From assembly GCF_900096975.1 (NCBI RefSeq), contig NZ_FMYQ01000002.1, positions 1 to 64,000 on the forward strand: DNA of 64,000 nucleotides, in the 5' to 3' direction. Positions 54,675 to 63,772 of this stretch are shown in pieces. Source of the DNA: Paraburkholderia lycopersici. GTDB taxonomy: Bacteria > Pseudomonadota > Gammaproteobacteria > Burkholderiales > Burkholderiaceae. Made by a program: the position numbers and the translations under genes. Numbering within the stretch: position 1 is the first letter of the stretch; each line of letters opens with the position of its first letter. The notes under the pieces are model-generated. The model ran no database searches. It was given only the letters and a program-made list of their open reading frames with translations, and had not been told where the DNA came from.

Positions 54675-55958
54675 ATGGCCGACTGGTCGAACATGATTCG
54701 CGATTTCGTCGACGAAATCGCTGCGAGCGTCGCGATGATTGGCCGCGACGAACGCGGCCAGTTCGTCGTTTCTGCATGCAACGATCATTTCATGCAGATG
54801 ACGGGCGGCAAGCGCGGCACCATCAAATCGTTTCCGGCCTCATTCGACACGCTGATTCCCAATTACGCGCGGACGGAATTCCGCCAGAAACTGGGCGAAT
54901 GCTTCGAATCGGGGGTCGCGCGGGAACTGGAACAGGCCTACGATCTAAGGGACGGAACGCACTGGTGGCGCTTGTCGTTGAAGCCGCTGCGTCAGTCGGA
55001 AGGCGGAAGCCCCGTGCTCGAAATCATGGTCACGGGCCTCGAAATCACGACGAAGATGCTGTTGACGCACGAACTCGAAGTCAGCACGTCGCGGTTTCGT
55101 TCCGTCGTGGACGCGGCCTACGACGCGATCATCACGATCGACCAGCAGCACTGCATTACGCTCTTCAATCGTGCCGCCGAGCGTTTGTTTGGCTATTCAG
55201 CCGAGGAAATGCTCGGCCAACCCATTACGCAACTATTGCCCGACCGCTATCGCGCCAATCATTCGCAGTATGTTCACCAGTTTGCCCGCTCGCCCGTGCG
55301 TTCCCGGCAAATGGACGAGCGTAACCGCGTATATGGGCAGCATCGTGACGGCTCACCGCTGCCCGTCGAAATTGCGATATCGAAAATCAATGTCGGCGGA
55401 CTGATCGAATTCACCGCCGTGATTCGCGATATCGCCGACCGTGTTCAATTGATGGATTTGCTCCAGAAACAAGCCGTTACCGATGAATTGACCGGCCTGC
55501 CCAATCGCAGAGAGTTTTCCGATACCGTAGAGGCGTTTTTGGGGTCGGACAACAAGCTTTCGGTTTTCATTCTCGATATCGATTTCTTCAAGAAGATCAA
55601 CGATAGCTACGGACACGATGTCGGCGACGAAGTGCTGCGCGTCATGGCAAAGGTCGTGATGAACGCCGACAAGCGCATCGACGTGTTTGCCCGTTGGGGC
55701 GGCGAGGAGTTCGTCGCCGCGCTGCCGGGCCTCGATATCGAGGAGGCAACGGCCGTTGCCGAGGACTTGCGCCTGACGATCGAGCAGCAGAATTTTGCGC
55801 ACACCTGGCGACTCGACAAACCCATTCCGTTTACGGTGAGCATTGGCGTGACCGAACGCTTGCCTGGCGAGCATGACGTCGGCGCGATCGTCAAGCGTGC
55901 GGATCTGGCGCTGTATCGAGCCAAGGAGAGCGGACGCAATCGCGTGGAAGTTGGCTGA
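54675..55958 (+). CDS. Diguanylate cyclase, PAS-PAS-GGDEF
   Basis: 427 residues, ATG with GAGGAGG five bases upstream. No membrane helix. The N-terminal 120 residues look like a PAS-type sensor (VSACNDHFMQMTGGKRG), followed by a second PAS at about 137-250 (AAYDAIITIDQQHCITLFNRAAERLFGYS) and a GGDEF domain with the GGEEF signature at about 342-346, an active form. It synthesises c-di-GMP in the cytoplasm. It lies about 200 bases after the CHASE protein gene and is followed 22 bases later by a MAPEG gene. Confidence 0.92.
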   Translation: MADWSNMIRDFVDEIAASVAMIGRDERGQFVVSACNDHFMQMTGGKRGTIKSFPASFDTLIPNYARTEFRQKLGECFESGVARELEQAYDLRDGTHWWRLSLKPLRQSEGGSPVLEIMVTGLEITTKMLLTHELEVSTSRFRSVVDAAYDAIITIDQQHCITLFNRAAERLFGYSAEEMLGQPITQLLPDRYRANHSQYVHQFARSPVRSRQMDERNRVYGQHRDGSPLPVEIAISKINVGGLIEFTAVIRDIADRVQLMDLLQKQAVTDELTGLPNRREFSDTVEAFLGSDNKLSVFILDIDFFKKINDSYGHDVGDEVLRVMAKVVMNADKRIDVFARWGGEEFVAALPGLDIEEATAVAEDLRLTIEQQNFAHTWRLDKPIPFTVSIGVTERLPGEHDVGAIVKRADLALYRAKESGRNRVEVG

Positions 55959-55980
55959 ACCAACCGACAAGGAGCGTGGA

Positions 55981-56367
55981 ATGGACAGAATCGCGCTCTC
56001 CTGCGTAGCCGTCCTGGGCTTATTGCTGTTCGGCCTCGGGCTGTCCATTTCCATGCTGCGGTTTCGCGAGCGCACGCTTTCGGGCGGCGCGCCGGACCCG
56101 TCGGATCTGCTGCACAAGTTCGTCCGCGCGCACGCGAACACCGCCGAATATGTTCCGTTCTTTGCGGTGCTTTTTCTTTATCTGGGCGCGCATTCGCCAA
56201 CGCCCGCCACCGTGGCGCTGATGGTGGCCGCGACTGTGTGCAGGTGCCTGCTCGTCGTTGGCCTCATTGCCTTCCCGAGCATGGCGAAGCCCAATCCGGC
56301 GCGATTCGTCGGCGCGCTCGGAACCTACGCAGCCGGTATCGCACTCAGCCTCGCGTTGTTGCATTGA
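55981..56367 (+). CDS. MAPEG family membrane protein
   Basis: 128 residues from the ATG at 55981 (AAGGAG upstream). Four helices; FVRAHANTAEYVPFFAVLFLYLG is the MAPEG signature, with Arg-Ala-His-x-Asn and the Glu. Eukaryotic relatives are glutathione-dependent; bacterial members have mostly unknown substrates. It probably shares a transcript with the cyclase gene in front of it, although no functional link is known. Confidence 0.88.
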   Translation: MDRIALSCVAVLGLLLFGLGLSISMLRFRERTLSGGAPDPSDLLHKFVRAHANTAEYVPFFAVLFLYLGAHSPTPATVALMVAATVCRCLLVVGLIAFPSMAKPNPARFVGALGTYAAGIALSLALLH

Positions 56368-56556
56368 GCGGCAACGGCCAGCGCACGCCGGGAACAAACC
56401 TTCGTTGCGCGTGCAACTTCTGCGGTTTTTTCTTCGTTTCGACGTGATCGTGTTCGCGCTGCGAGCCCGGTATTTTCGCCGTGACACGGCGTTTGCGGTT
56501 GATATGCGGGGTTGGCGGTTAGTTGCGTCATGGCGTCGACCGAGCAGCCGCCCGGA

Positions 56557-58101
56557 CTACGCCGAAGGAAGCGCGAAGCGCGCAATTGCTTCGCGCAGGC
56601 TCGCGGCCTGATCGCGCAGCGAATGCGCCGCTGCTGCGGCCTCCTCGACCAGCGCCGCGTTCTGCTGCGTCACCCGGTCCATTTCGCTGATCGCCTCGTT
56701 CACCTGCTCGATACCGGCGCTCTGCGCCGACGACGCCGCGCTGATTTCATCGAGGATTGCATGCACGCGCGTAACCGACCGCACGATGTCGCCCATCGTC
56801 TCGCCGGCATTCGACACTTGCTCCGCGCCGGCCTCCACAGCCTGCGTCGATGCATCGATGAGATTCTTGATATCGCGCGCCGCTGCCGCCGAGCGTTGCG
56901 CGAGGCTACGCACTTCCGCCGCGACCACGGCGAAGCCGCGCCCGTTCTCGCCAGCACGCGCCGCCTCGACCGCCGCGTTGAGCGCGAGAATGTTGGTCTG
57001 GAACGCAATACCGTCGATCACGCCGATGATGTTTGCGATCTCCCGCGAGCTGTTCGTGATGTCGCCCATGGTATGCACCACGCCGTCCACGGCGTTGCTG
57101 CCGCGCCTCGCAACCTCGGCGGCTGCGCTCGCGAGATGCGCTGCCTGCCCCGCGCTTTGCGCATTGCGCTTCACGTTGGCCGTTATCTCGTCCATGCTTG
57201 ATACCGTCTGCACGAGCGCGGCGGCCTGCTTTTCCGTGCGGCTCGACAGATCGGCGTTGCCCGAGGCGATTTCGCGCGCGCCGACGTTGATGTTCTCCGC
57301 GCCGGCCTGCACGCGTGACACCGTCTCGACAATTCCGTCGCGCATGGTGGCAAGCGCCAGCATGAGGCTGGGCTGGCCGCTGCTGCGCACCGGCACCTGC
57401 TCGACGAGGTCGCCTTGCGACATGCGCCGCGCCGCCTCGACCGCCACCTCCATCTCACCGCCGAGCGCACGCATGATGCTGCGCACCACGAACGCCATCA
57501 CCAGGGTGGAAGCACCTGCAAGCAGCGCGGTAACGACGAGCCAGCGCAACAGATTTGCATAGAACTCCGTATCGATATCGTCCATGTACATACCCGTGGC
57601 GATGTACCAGTCCCACGGCGCGAAGCGGACCACGAAGTTGGTCTTGACCGGATGTACGTCGCTGTGTGGCTTGCGCCCCACGTAGTCGGCAAAGCCGCCG
57701 CCGTGCTGGTTGCCAGCGGCCACGAGCTTGGGAAACAGAGGCTGGCCGGCTCCGTCCATCATGCGGCTCGCGTCCTTGCCGGCCATTTGCGGCAGAAACG
57801 GATTCATCACGATCACAAGATGCGAATTGATGACCGCGACATAGCCATCGTCGCCGTAGCGCAGTCCGCCCAGCGCAGAAAGCGCCTGCTTGCGCGCCTC
57901 GTCCTCGCTTAGCGCCCCCTGCTGCGCGAGATGGTAGTAATGGTCGGTCAGACTTTGGGCTTGCTGGACAAGCGATCTCAACTGGTTTCTACGATCGTCG
58001 AGCATGGTCGAGCGCGTCTGCCACGCGCCAAATCCGCCGACCAGCACGAGACCGATCCACAGAACGGCGATCATCGAAACGAGCTTGCGGTTCAAGGTCA
58101 T
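56557..58101 (-). CDS. Methyl-accepting chemotaxis protein, Cache sensor
   Basis: 514 residues from the ATG at 58101. Helix 1 at about 9-28, a periplasmic single-Cache domain ([17 protein letters not shown], then [15 protein letters not shown]), helix 2 at about 187-208, a HAMP region and a long cytoplasmic helical hairpin. The tip motif [25 protein letters not shown] contacts CheA/CheW. Cache receptors of this type often sense organic acids. It stands alone on the minus strand. No strong ribosome site is visible at the chosen ATG. Confidence 0.92.
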   Translation of the reverse strand: MTLNRKLVSMIAVLWIGLVLVGGFGAWQTRSTMLDDRRNQLRSLVQQAQSLTDHYYHLAQQGALSEDEARKQALSALGGLRYGDDGYVAVINSHLVIVMNPFLPQMAGKDASRMMDGAGQPLFPKLVAAGNQHGGGFADYVGRKPHSDVHPVKTNFVVRFAPWDWYIATGMYMDDIDTEFYANLLRWLVVTALLAGASTLVMAFVVRSIMRALGGEMEVAVEAARRMSQGDLVEQVPVRSSGQPSLMLALATMRDGIVETVSRVQAGAENINVGAREIASGNADLSSRTEKQAAALVQTVSSMDEITANVKRNAQSAGQAAHLASAAAEVARRGSNAVDGVVHTMGDITNSSREIANIIGVIDGIAFQTNILALNAAVEAARAGENGRGFAVVAAEVRSLAQRSAAAARDIKNLIDASTQAVEAGAEQVSNAGETMGDIVRSVTRVHAILDEISAASSAQSAGIEQVNEAISEMDRVTQQNAALVEEAAAAAHSLRDQAASLREAIARFALPSA

Positions 58102-58174
58102 ATTGGAATTTTTATAAGGATGGCGAAACAGAATCCGCAAGTACCTGTCCGGACTCCCCGATACGCGCGGTGCC

Positions 58175-58594
58175 TCAGCGCACGACGACCATGCACACCG
58201 CCGTCGCCGTCGCGACGAGTTTCTCCTCCTGCCACAACTCGCCGTTCACGTTGCATACACCCCGCCCTCTGCGCACGAGCGTCGCCCGGCCGGTCAGCTT
58301 GCCTGGCTTTGCAGGCCGCAGGAACGAGGCGTTCAGGTTCAGCGTCGCGCAATGCTCGCCCTCGGCCAGCGTGGAAACGACCAGTGTCGCCGTCACGTCG
58401 TCGAGCATGGCGCACAGCATGCCGCCCTGCACCTGGCCCGCTGGATTCAGGAATGGAGCGCCTCCCTCGTACTCTGCCTCCAGCGAGGCTTCGCCCAGCG
58501 ATATAAACGTACCGCCGAGCATGGCCGTAATGGGCGGCGGCGAGCCGCGCTCGCCATACAGCCGCGCAAGAACGGGCTTTTCGTCGATGTCCAT
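58175..58594 (-). CDS. Hotdog thioesterase, PaaI-like
   Basis: 139 residues. Hotdog fold with [20 protein letters not shown], the PaaI/4HBT helix motif in which the usual His-Gly-Gly is Gln-Gly-Gly, then [15 protein letters not shown]. It probably hydrolyses an acyl-CoA. Last gene of the catabolic operon read from the right edge, 46 bases after the crotonase gene. Confidence 0.85.
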   Translation of the reverse strand: MDIDEKPVLARLYGERGSPPPITAMLGGTFISLGEASLEAEYEGGAPFLNPAGQVQGGMLCAMLDDVTATLVVSTLAEGEHCATLNLNASFLRPAKPGKLTGRATLVRRGRGVCNVNGELWQEEKLVATATAVCMVVVR

Positions 58595-58640
58595 TGAAGG
58601 TCTCCCTGTTTGCCTGCCGCGAAGCGCAGCTATTCACTAT

Positions 58641-59417
58641 TCATTCGCCACGAAACACCGGCTTGCGCTTTTCCTTCCACGCGAGCGATCCTTCGCGCAG
58701 GTCCTGCGAAGTGTCCGCCCGTGCCACGTCGCGCTGAAACTCGTCCTCGTCCAGCGTGCCGTTCGCGATCCGGTTCAGATGTTTCTTCATGCCGAGCAGC
58801 GCGAGCGGCGCCATGCCGGCCAGTTCGATACTCAGGCGCTCCACTTCGCCGTCCAGCGTTGCGGGCGCAACGACCGCATCGAGAAAGCCGCAAGCCAGCA
58901 TCTGCGCGGCATCGAGCGTGGCGGCGCGCAGCAACAGATTTTTCGCCACATTCAGGCCGAGTCGCGAGACGTAGCGCTGCAGGCCGCCACGATAAAAAAG
59001 CAGCCCAAGCCGTGCCGCCGGAACGAACATCTGGCTGGCTTCAACCCCAATGCGAAAGTCGCAGGCGAGTGCGAGATCGGTCGCGCCGCCAAAAACGCCG
59101 CCGTTTATCGCGGCGATCGTCACGGGGCGCGCCTGCTCCAGTTCGTTCGCGAGCGCCTCGAAGCTCGCCCCCGCGTTTTCGTCGGCCACGCTGCCGATGT
59201 TGAAGCCGGCGCAAAAGTGCCGCCCTTGCGCGCACAGACGCAGCACGAGCACGTCGCGCGCGACGTTCACGTCGCGAATAAAACCGCGCAGCGTGGCGAG
59301 GTCTTCCGGTTCGAGGCGATTCGCCATTTCAGGGCGTCGCAACGTGACCGTCGCGATCGGGCCCGCAACGGTAAGCTCAGGCGCGAGCCCGGGTGAATGG
59401 GCGGGTTTCGAGGTCAT
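58641..59417 (-). CDS. Crotonase superfamily protein with altered catalytic Glu residues
   Basis: 258 residues from the ATG at 59417. The crotonase fold is clear: FCAGFNIGSV forms the first oxyanion loop (GF in place of AD), followed by AINGGVFGGATDLALACDFRIG. In true enoyl-CoA hydratases the second segment has Glu (GCELA); here it is Asp (ATDLA). The second Glu (usually PEIxLGLxPG) is Ala in VPAARLGLLF. The protein may therefore be an isomerase, hydrolase or lyase rather than a hydratase. It starts eight bases after the RraA gene. Confidence 0.84.
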   Translation of the reverse strand: MTSKPAHSPGLAPELTVAGPIATVTLRRPEMANRLEPEDLATLRGFIRDVNVARDVLVLRLCAQGRHFCAGFNIGSVADENAGASFEALANELEQARPVTIAAINGGVFGGATDLALACDFRIGVEASQMFVPAARLGLLFYRGGLQRYVSRLGLNVAKNLLLRAATLDAAQMLACGFLDAVVAPATLDGEVERLSIELAGMAPLALLGMKKHLNRIANGTLDEDEFQRDVARADTSQDLREGSLAWKEKRKPVFRGE

Positions 59418-59425
59418 CTCCAGCC

Positions 59426-60088
59426 TTAGTGGAAATTGTAGATCTGCATGGTCGTTTCGCCGGTCTCGATGCGTTTGCAAATCGTCGCTTCGTCGGCTTC
59501 GCGCTGCGCGCCCCTGGCCACGACCTCTGCCGCTCGCGCGCGCGGGATGGCCACCACACCGTCACGGTCCCCGACGATCAGATCGCCTGCACATACCGTA
59601 ACGTTTCCGATCCGCACCGGCTCGTTGATCCAGCCGATCGCGCCATAGTCCTTACCCGTGCCGCGAATGGAGAGTCCGCGCGAGAACACCGGAAAACCGA
59701 TGCTTTCCAGCAGGTCCGCGTCGCGCACCGCGCCGTCGATCACGAGACCCGCGAGCCCCCGCACCTTCGCGGCGGTCGTCATCACCTCGCCCCAGTAGCC
59801 ATGCTCGTACACGCCGTTCGTGTAGACCACGAGCACATCGCCCGGCTGTGCGAGCGCAATCGCGCGGTGCAGCCAAAGGTTATCGCCGCCGGGCGAATGC
59901 ACGGTGACAGCCGTGCCGCAAATCCTGAAGTCCGGCGCGACGGGCTTGATTGCCGCGGGCAATGCGCCGATCTTCCCGCCGGCTTCGTGCAGCGTGGCAG
60001 CGGGCACGCTGCGCGCGGCCTCGACCACGCTTGCTTCGACGCGTTCGATCGCAGTGCGAATCGTCGTCGCGCTATCGTGCTCTTTCAT
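59426..60088 (-). CDS. RraA-family protein 1 (HMG/CHA aldolase-like)
   Basis: 220 residues from the ATG at 60088 (GGGAG upstream), overlapping the previous gene as ATGA. Motifs of 4-hydroxy-4-methyl-2-oxoglutarate/4-carboxy-4-hydroxy-2-oxoadipate aldolases are retained: PGDVLVV, the active-site Glu in YWGEVM, the Arg-Asp pair in IDGAVRDAD and GDRDGVVAIP. Of the three copies it looks the most aldolase-like. Such enzymes split the final metabolite of the 4,5-cleavage pathways into pyruvate and another 2-oxoacid. Confidence 0.85.
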   Translation of the reverse strand: MKEHDSATTIRTAIERVEASVVEAARSVPAATLHEAGGKIGALPAAIKPVAPDFRICGTAVTVHSPGGDNLWLHRAIALAQPGDVLVVYTNGVYEHGYWGEVMTTAAKVRGLAGLVIDGAVRDADLLESIGFPVFSRGLSIRGTGKDYGAIGWINEPVRIGNVTVCAGDLIVGDRDGVVAIPRARAAEVVARGAQREADEATICKRIETGETTMQIYNFH

Positions 60089-60762
60089 GCTTGTTTCTCC
60101 CGCGTCTGCAACTGGTGGTACTTGAACTGCTTGCGCGCCTCGTCCAGATGCATGCCGCTGCGGCAGGCCTCGCGAATCGCGTCTTCCGCGCGGTGAATCG
60201 TCTCCGCTGCTTCGAGCACGGCGTCCTCGTGTTCGCGCGGAATCACGATCACGCCGTCGGCGTCGCCGCGCAGAATGTCGCCGGGCTGCACGCGCGCCTC
60301 GCCCACATTGACCGGAATATTGGTCGCCTCCACCTGCACGCGGTCCTTGCCCGTGCGCATCCAGTGATCGCGGCTGAAGATCGGGTAGCCGAGCTTCAGG
60401 CACAGCGACACGTCGCGGCAGATGCCGTTGATTACCGTGCCCGCAATGCCGCGGCGATGCGCGATTTCGGTAAGGATGTCGCCCCACACGGTGGCATCTT
60501 CGCGGCCGCCGTTATCGAGCACGATGACGGCGCCCTCGGGTACGTCGTCGATATAGTCGCCCACCGTGCCGGGCGGATTGGCGGCGGGACCGTACTTGAG
60601 CGTCCAGGCGCGGCCCGCCAGGCGGAAGTCCATACTGCGCGCCTTGATCCTGTAGCACTGGCCGTTGATGCCGAGCTTGTCGAGCGCGTCGGAAAGCGTG
60701 GCCGTGTCGAGCTTGCCTGCACGTTCCACATTGCGGTCGTCGCGGTTATCGTTCATCGTCAT
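60085..60762 (-). CDS. RraA-family protein 2
   Basis: 225 residues. It has the family core with the Arg-Asp pair (INGICRDVS) and GDADGVIVIPR, but the active-site region reads VWGDIL, with Asp instead of Glu. The C-terminus is longer and helical (RKQFKYHQLQTREKQA). Middle copy of three, 33 bases after copy 3 and overlapping copy 1. Confidence 0.83.
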   Translation of the reverse strand: MTMNDNRDDRNVERAGKLDTATLSDALDKLGINGQCYRIKARSMDFRLAGRAWTLKYGPAANPPGTVGDYIDDVPEGAVIVLDNGGREDATVWGDILTEIAHRRGIAGTVINGICRDVSLCLKLGYPIFSRDHWMRTGKDRVQVEATNIPVNVGEARVQPGDILRGDADGVIVIPREHEDAVLEAAETIHRAEDAIREACRSGMHLDEARKQFKYHQLQTREKQA

Positions 60763-60795
60763 GGTTCCGGAAAGTGTCGTGAATTGCGGATGCGC

Positions 60796-61464
60796 TCAGG
60801 CAAGCATGTGTTCGTAGTTGCCGCCCATTACCTTGCCGACTGGCGTGCCCGCGAGAATCGCCTTGGCCATCGCGGCTTCCCTGGCGACGATCATCTCGGC
60901 GGTTTCGAGCACGGCGTCGATGTCGGCTGCGCGGATGAAGATCACCGCACTGTTGTCGGCCACCACATAGTCGCCCGCCTCCACCCGCACCTCGCCGATC
61001 TGAACCGGTACGTTGGTGCCCTTTTCGACCACGCGGCCACGCGCCGTGCGCGCCGTGGTCGCGCGACTGAATACGGGCAACTCGTAGCCGATGGCTTCGT
61101 CGATATCGCGCACGTGGCCATCCGCGACCACGCCCGCAACTTCGCGCACCTTGGCGGCCAGCGAGAGCAGGCCGCCCCAGCATCCTGCTTCCACGCCGCT
61201 GCGCTGCTCGACCACGATCACGTTGTCGGCGTTGGCCTGTTCGATCGCGGTGCAGCCGAGATGCACGGGCGGCCCCGGCGGCGCGACGCCCGTGCCGAGC
61301 TTGACGGTGATCGCACGGCCAGCAATGCGGCGCTCGCCCGAGCGCTGCGGCAGGCCGCTAACCACGCCACCCAGTTTCAGTTTGTCGAGCGCATCGGAGA
61401 CGGCGCAGCAGTCGAGCCGCCGCAAGCGCTGTACGTTTTGGTCAGCCATGTCGTTGTCTTCCAT
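60796..61464 (-). CDS. RraA-family protein 3 (divergent copy)
   Basis: 222 residues from the ATG at 61464 (ATG 61449 is possible). The Arg-Asp pair is kept (ADGHVRDID), but the active-site Glu position is Gly (CWGGLL), and the GDxDGVxxIP strand is degraded to ADNSAVIFIR. It may have lost aldolase activity or changed substrate. First of the three tandem copies, 27 bases after the dioxygenase. Confidence 0.82.
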   Translation of the reverse strand: MEDNDMADQNVQRLRRLDCCAVSDALDKLKLGGVVSGLPQRSGERRIAGRAITVKLGTGVAPPGPPVHLGCTAIEQANADNVIVVEQRSGVEAGCWGGLLSLAAKVREVAGVVADGHVRDIDEAIGYELPVFSRATTARTARGRVVEKGTNVPVQIGEVRVEAGDYVVADNSAVIFIRAADIDAVLETAEMIVAREAAMAKAILAGTPVGKVMGGNYEHMLA

Positions 61465-61491
61465 GTATGTCTTGAGCCGATTGAGGCGGGA

Positions 61492-62490
61492 TCAGTCGAG
61501 CGTGCGCCACGCCGCGAAGCAAAGGCCGGTTCCGGTCAGCGCAGGACTGCGGTAGCCCGGCGTGTACGACACCCATTCGAGATCGAGCGACTTGACAGCC
61601 TCGACCGCGATGATCCAGTTGCGAATTTCGGAACTGCCCGCCTGCAGTTGCTTCGGATCTAGCGCGGCAAGCCAGGCGCTGTCCTTGCGGCGGATCGCAT
61701 TGATGATGCCGTTGTCGAGGTCCTCGTCCACCACGAAGTGCGAGAGGCCGCCCGAAGCGAGCACGCCAACGCGCAGGTCTTCCGGGTAGGCTTCGATCAG
61801 CTCGCGCAACGCGGCGCCAAGCTGAATGCAGCGGCGTGGCGTGGGCTGATTCGGCGGATCGAAGGTATTCACGATCACCGGAATCACCGGCAAATCGAGG
61901 CCTTGCAGGTAGCGCCGATGAATGAACGAGAACGCGTGTCCCTCGTATTGGCCGCGTTCGAGACCATCCATCGCCGCGATGTCGAAGTCGCGCTCGCAAA
62001 GCTCGCGGATCACCCAGCGCGCCATTGCTGATTTGACGGGATAGTGCGCGTCCCCGTCCGGCTCCTGACGCATGGCGCGCGCCCGCGCGTACCAACTGTC
62101 GTTCGGGCTCGTCTCGCGCTTCGCATTGCGAATCGTCTCTCCGTAGTAGATGGCAAACGCCGGATTGTTCGTGGTTCGAAACAACTCCGTCTGGTCGTCG
62201 CCGACCACGATCAGCACGTCGAGCTTCGCGGCGCGAATGCGCTCGCGCAATTCGTCCATTGCCGCTTCGGCCCGATCGTAGCGCTCGCCCATGCGTTCCG
62301 GCGTGACCATCGCTTCGGCTTCCGCGGGTGCGCGCTCCAGCAGGTCATCGTATGTGACGTGATTGCCGCCCTTGTCGAAATAGTGTGGATTCTTCGGGTC
62401 CACCGCGCGAAAGCCGTGCTGCCAGTCTTCGCGCTGCGAAACCAGCATGATGCTGTGCGACGAGCCGAATGCGGCTACGAGGCGTGCCAT
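61492..62490 (-). CDS. LigB-type class III extradiol ring-cleavage dioxygenase
   Basis: 332 residues from the ATG at 62490 with two overlapping GGAG sites. FGSSHSIML supplies the first iron-ligand His (H13), DVLIVVGDDQTELF is the central strand of the LigB fold, and ASGGLSHFVVDE contains the second-sphere His of the family. Non-heme Fe(II) enzymes of this type open catechol-like rings by meta cleavage, including protocatechuate 4,5-dioxygenase and gallate dioxygenase. No LigA-like small subunit is present, so it is a stand-alone form. Confidence 0.87.
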   Translation of the reverse strand: MARLVAAFGSSHSIMLVSQREDWQHGFRAVDPKNPHYFDKGGNHVTYDDLLERAPAEAEAMVTPERMGERYDRAEAAMDELRERIRAAKLDVLIVVGDDQTELFRTTNNPAFAIYYGETIRNAKRETSPNDSWYARARAMRQEPDGDAHYPVKSAMARWVIRELCERDFDIAAMDGLERGQYEGHAFSFIHRRYLQGLDLPVIPVIVNTFDPPNQPTPRRCIQLGAALRELIEAYPEDLRVGVLASGGLSHFVVDEDLDNGIINAIRRKDSAWLAALDPKQLQAGSSEIRNWIIAVEAVKSLDLEWVSYTPGYRSPALTGTGLCFAAWRTLD

Positions 62491-62531
62491 GTCGTCTCCT
62501 TCTCCTGTACGTTGTTGCTCTGCTCGAGCGC

Positions 62532-63761
62532 TCAGACGACGAACGCCGCGCGCCACTGTTCGATTTGCTCGTCCGCGTAGCCAAGCTCGCGCAGAATGGC
62601 CTGCGTATGCTCGCCCTGCTCGGGCGCGAGCCGGGGCGACGCTTCGCGCGGGTAGCGCGAAAGACGGAACGGCTGGCCGACGAAAGCGACTTCGCCCTTG
62701 CCCGGCAGATCGACAGGCCACGCCATCCCGAGATGCTTGACCTGCGGGTCCTCGAACACCTCGTCGATGCGGTGAATCGGCCCGCAAGGCACTCCTGCCT
62801 TGATAAGGACTGCGGTCCATTCTTTCGTCGTGCGCGTCTTGAAGACTTCGCTCACGGCGTGGTTCACGGCGTCGCGATTCTCCACGCGGGCCGGATCGGA
62901 GTCAAAACCCGGCGCGCGCGCGAGATGATCGAGGCCGAGCGCCTCGCACAGGCGCGTCCACATGGTCTGACCGATGGCCGCGAGATTCAGGTAGCCGTCC
63001 TTCGTCCGGAACACGCCGGTGGGCACCGTGAGCGGATGCTCGTTGCCCACCTGCTGCGGCACCTTCTTGTCCACGAGCCATTGCGCGGCCTGGAAATCGA
63101 GCATCGCGAGCTGTGCTTCGAGCAGTGACGTCTGTACCCACTGCCCCTCGCCCGACGCTTCGCGCTCGAGCAACGCCGTGAGAATCGCCATTGCGCAGAA
63201 GTGGCCCGCACAAAGGTCCGCAATCGGAATACCCACGCGCATCGGTCCTTCGCCCGGCTTGCCCGTCACGCTCATGAGCCCGCCCATGCCCTGCGCAATC
63301 GAGTCGAAGCCCGGCCATTTCGCATACGGTCCGTTCTGGCCAAAGCCCGAAATGCTCGCGTAGACAAGGCGCGGGTTGATCGCACGCAGCGCATCGGGGC
63401 CGATGCCGAGACGGTCTTTCACATCAGGCCGGAAGTTCTCGATGAATACATCCGCGCGCTTGACCAGCTCATGCAGAATCTCGCGGCCCGCAGGGTCCTT
63501 CATGTTCAGCGTGAGGCTTTCCTTGTTGCGATGCAGATTTTCGTAGTCGGCGCGATTGTGGTCGCGCCCGCCGATCATGTCGTCGCCGCCGGGCGCGCCG
63601 GGCGGAATCTCAAGCTTGATCACGCGCGCACCCATGTCGGCGAACAGACGCACGGCGGTCGGTCCCGCGCGCACGCGCGAAGCGTCGATGATCGTGAAGC
63701 GTGACAGCGCGCCTTTACGATCCCGTCCAGTTGCCTGCGTATCCTTCAAATCCTGGCTCAT
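62532..63761 (-). CDS. Class III CoA transferase (CaiB/BaiF family)
   Basis: 409 residues from the ATG at 63761 (GGGAGG upstream). The family motifs are in order: IIDASRVRAGPTAVRLFADMGARVIKLE, NLHRNKESLTLNM, the catalytic Asp region (VFIENFRPDV and YASISGFGQNGP), and PIADLCAGHFCAMAIL. It moves CoA between acids without a free thioester intermediate pool, for example from succinyl-CoA to an aromatic or dicarboxylic acid. It precedes the dioxygenase gene by 41 bases. Confidence 0.91.
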   Translation of the reverse strand: MSQDLKDTQATGRDRKGALSRFTIIDASRVRAGPTAVRLFADMGARVIKLEIPPGAPGGDDMIGGRDHNRADYENLHRNKESLTLNMKDPAGREILHELVKRADVFIENFRPDVKDRLGIGPDALRAINPRLVYASISGFGQNGPYAKWPGFDSIAQGMGGLMSVTGKPGEGPMRVGIPIADLCAGHFCAMAILTALLEREASGEGQWVQTSLLEAQLAMLDFQAAQWLVDKKVPQQVGNEHPLTVPTGVFRTKDGYLNLAAIGQTMWTRLCEALGLDHLARAPGFDSDPARVENRDAVNHAVSEVFKTRTTKEWTAVLIKAGVPCGPIHRIDEVFEDPQVKHLGMAWPVDLPGKGEVAFVGQPFRLSRYPREASPRLAPEQGEHTQAILRELGYADEQIEQWRAAFVV

Positions 63762-63772
63762 GGTCGCCTCCC

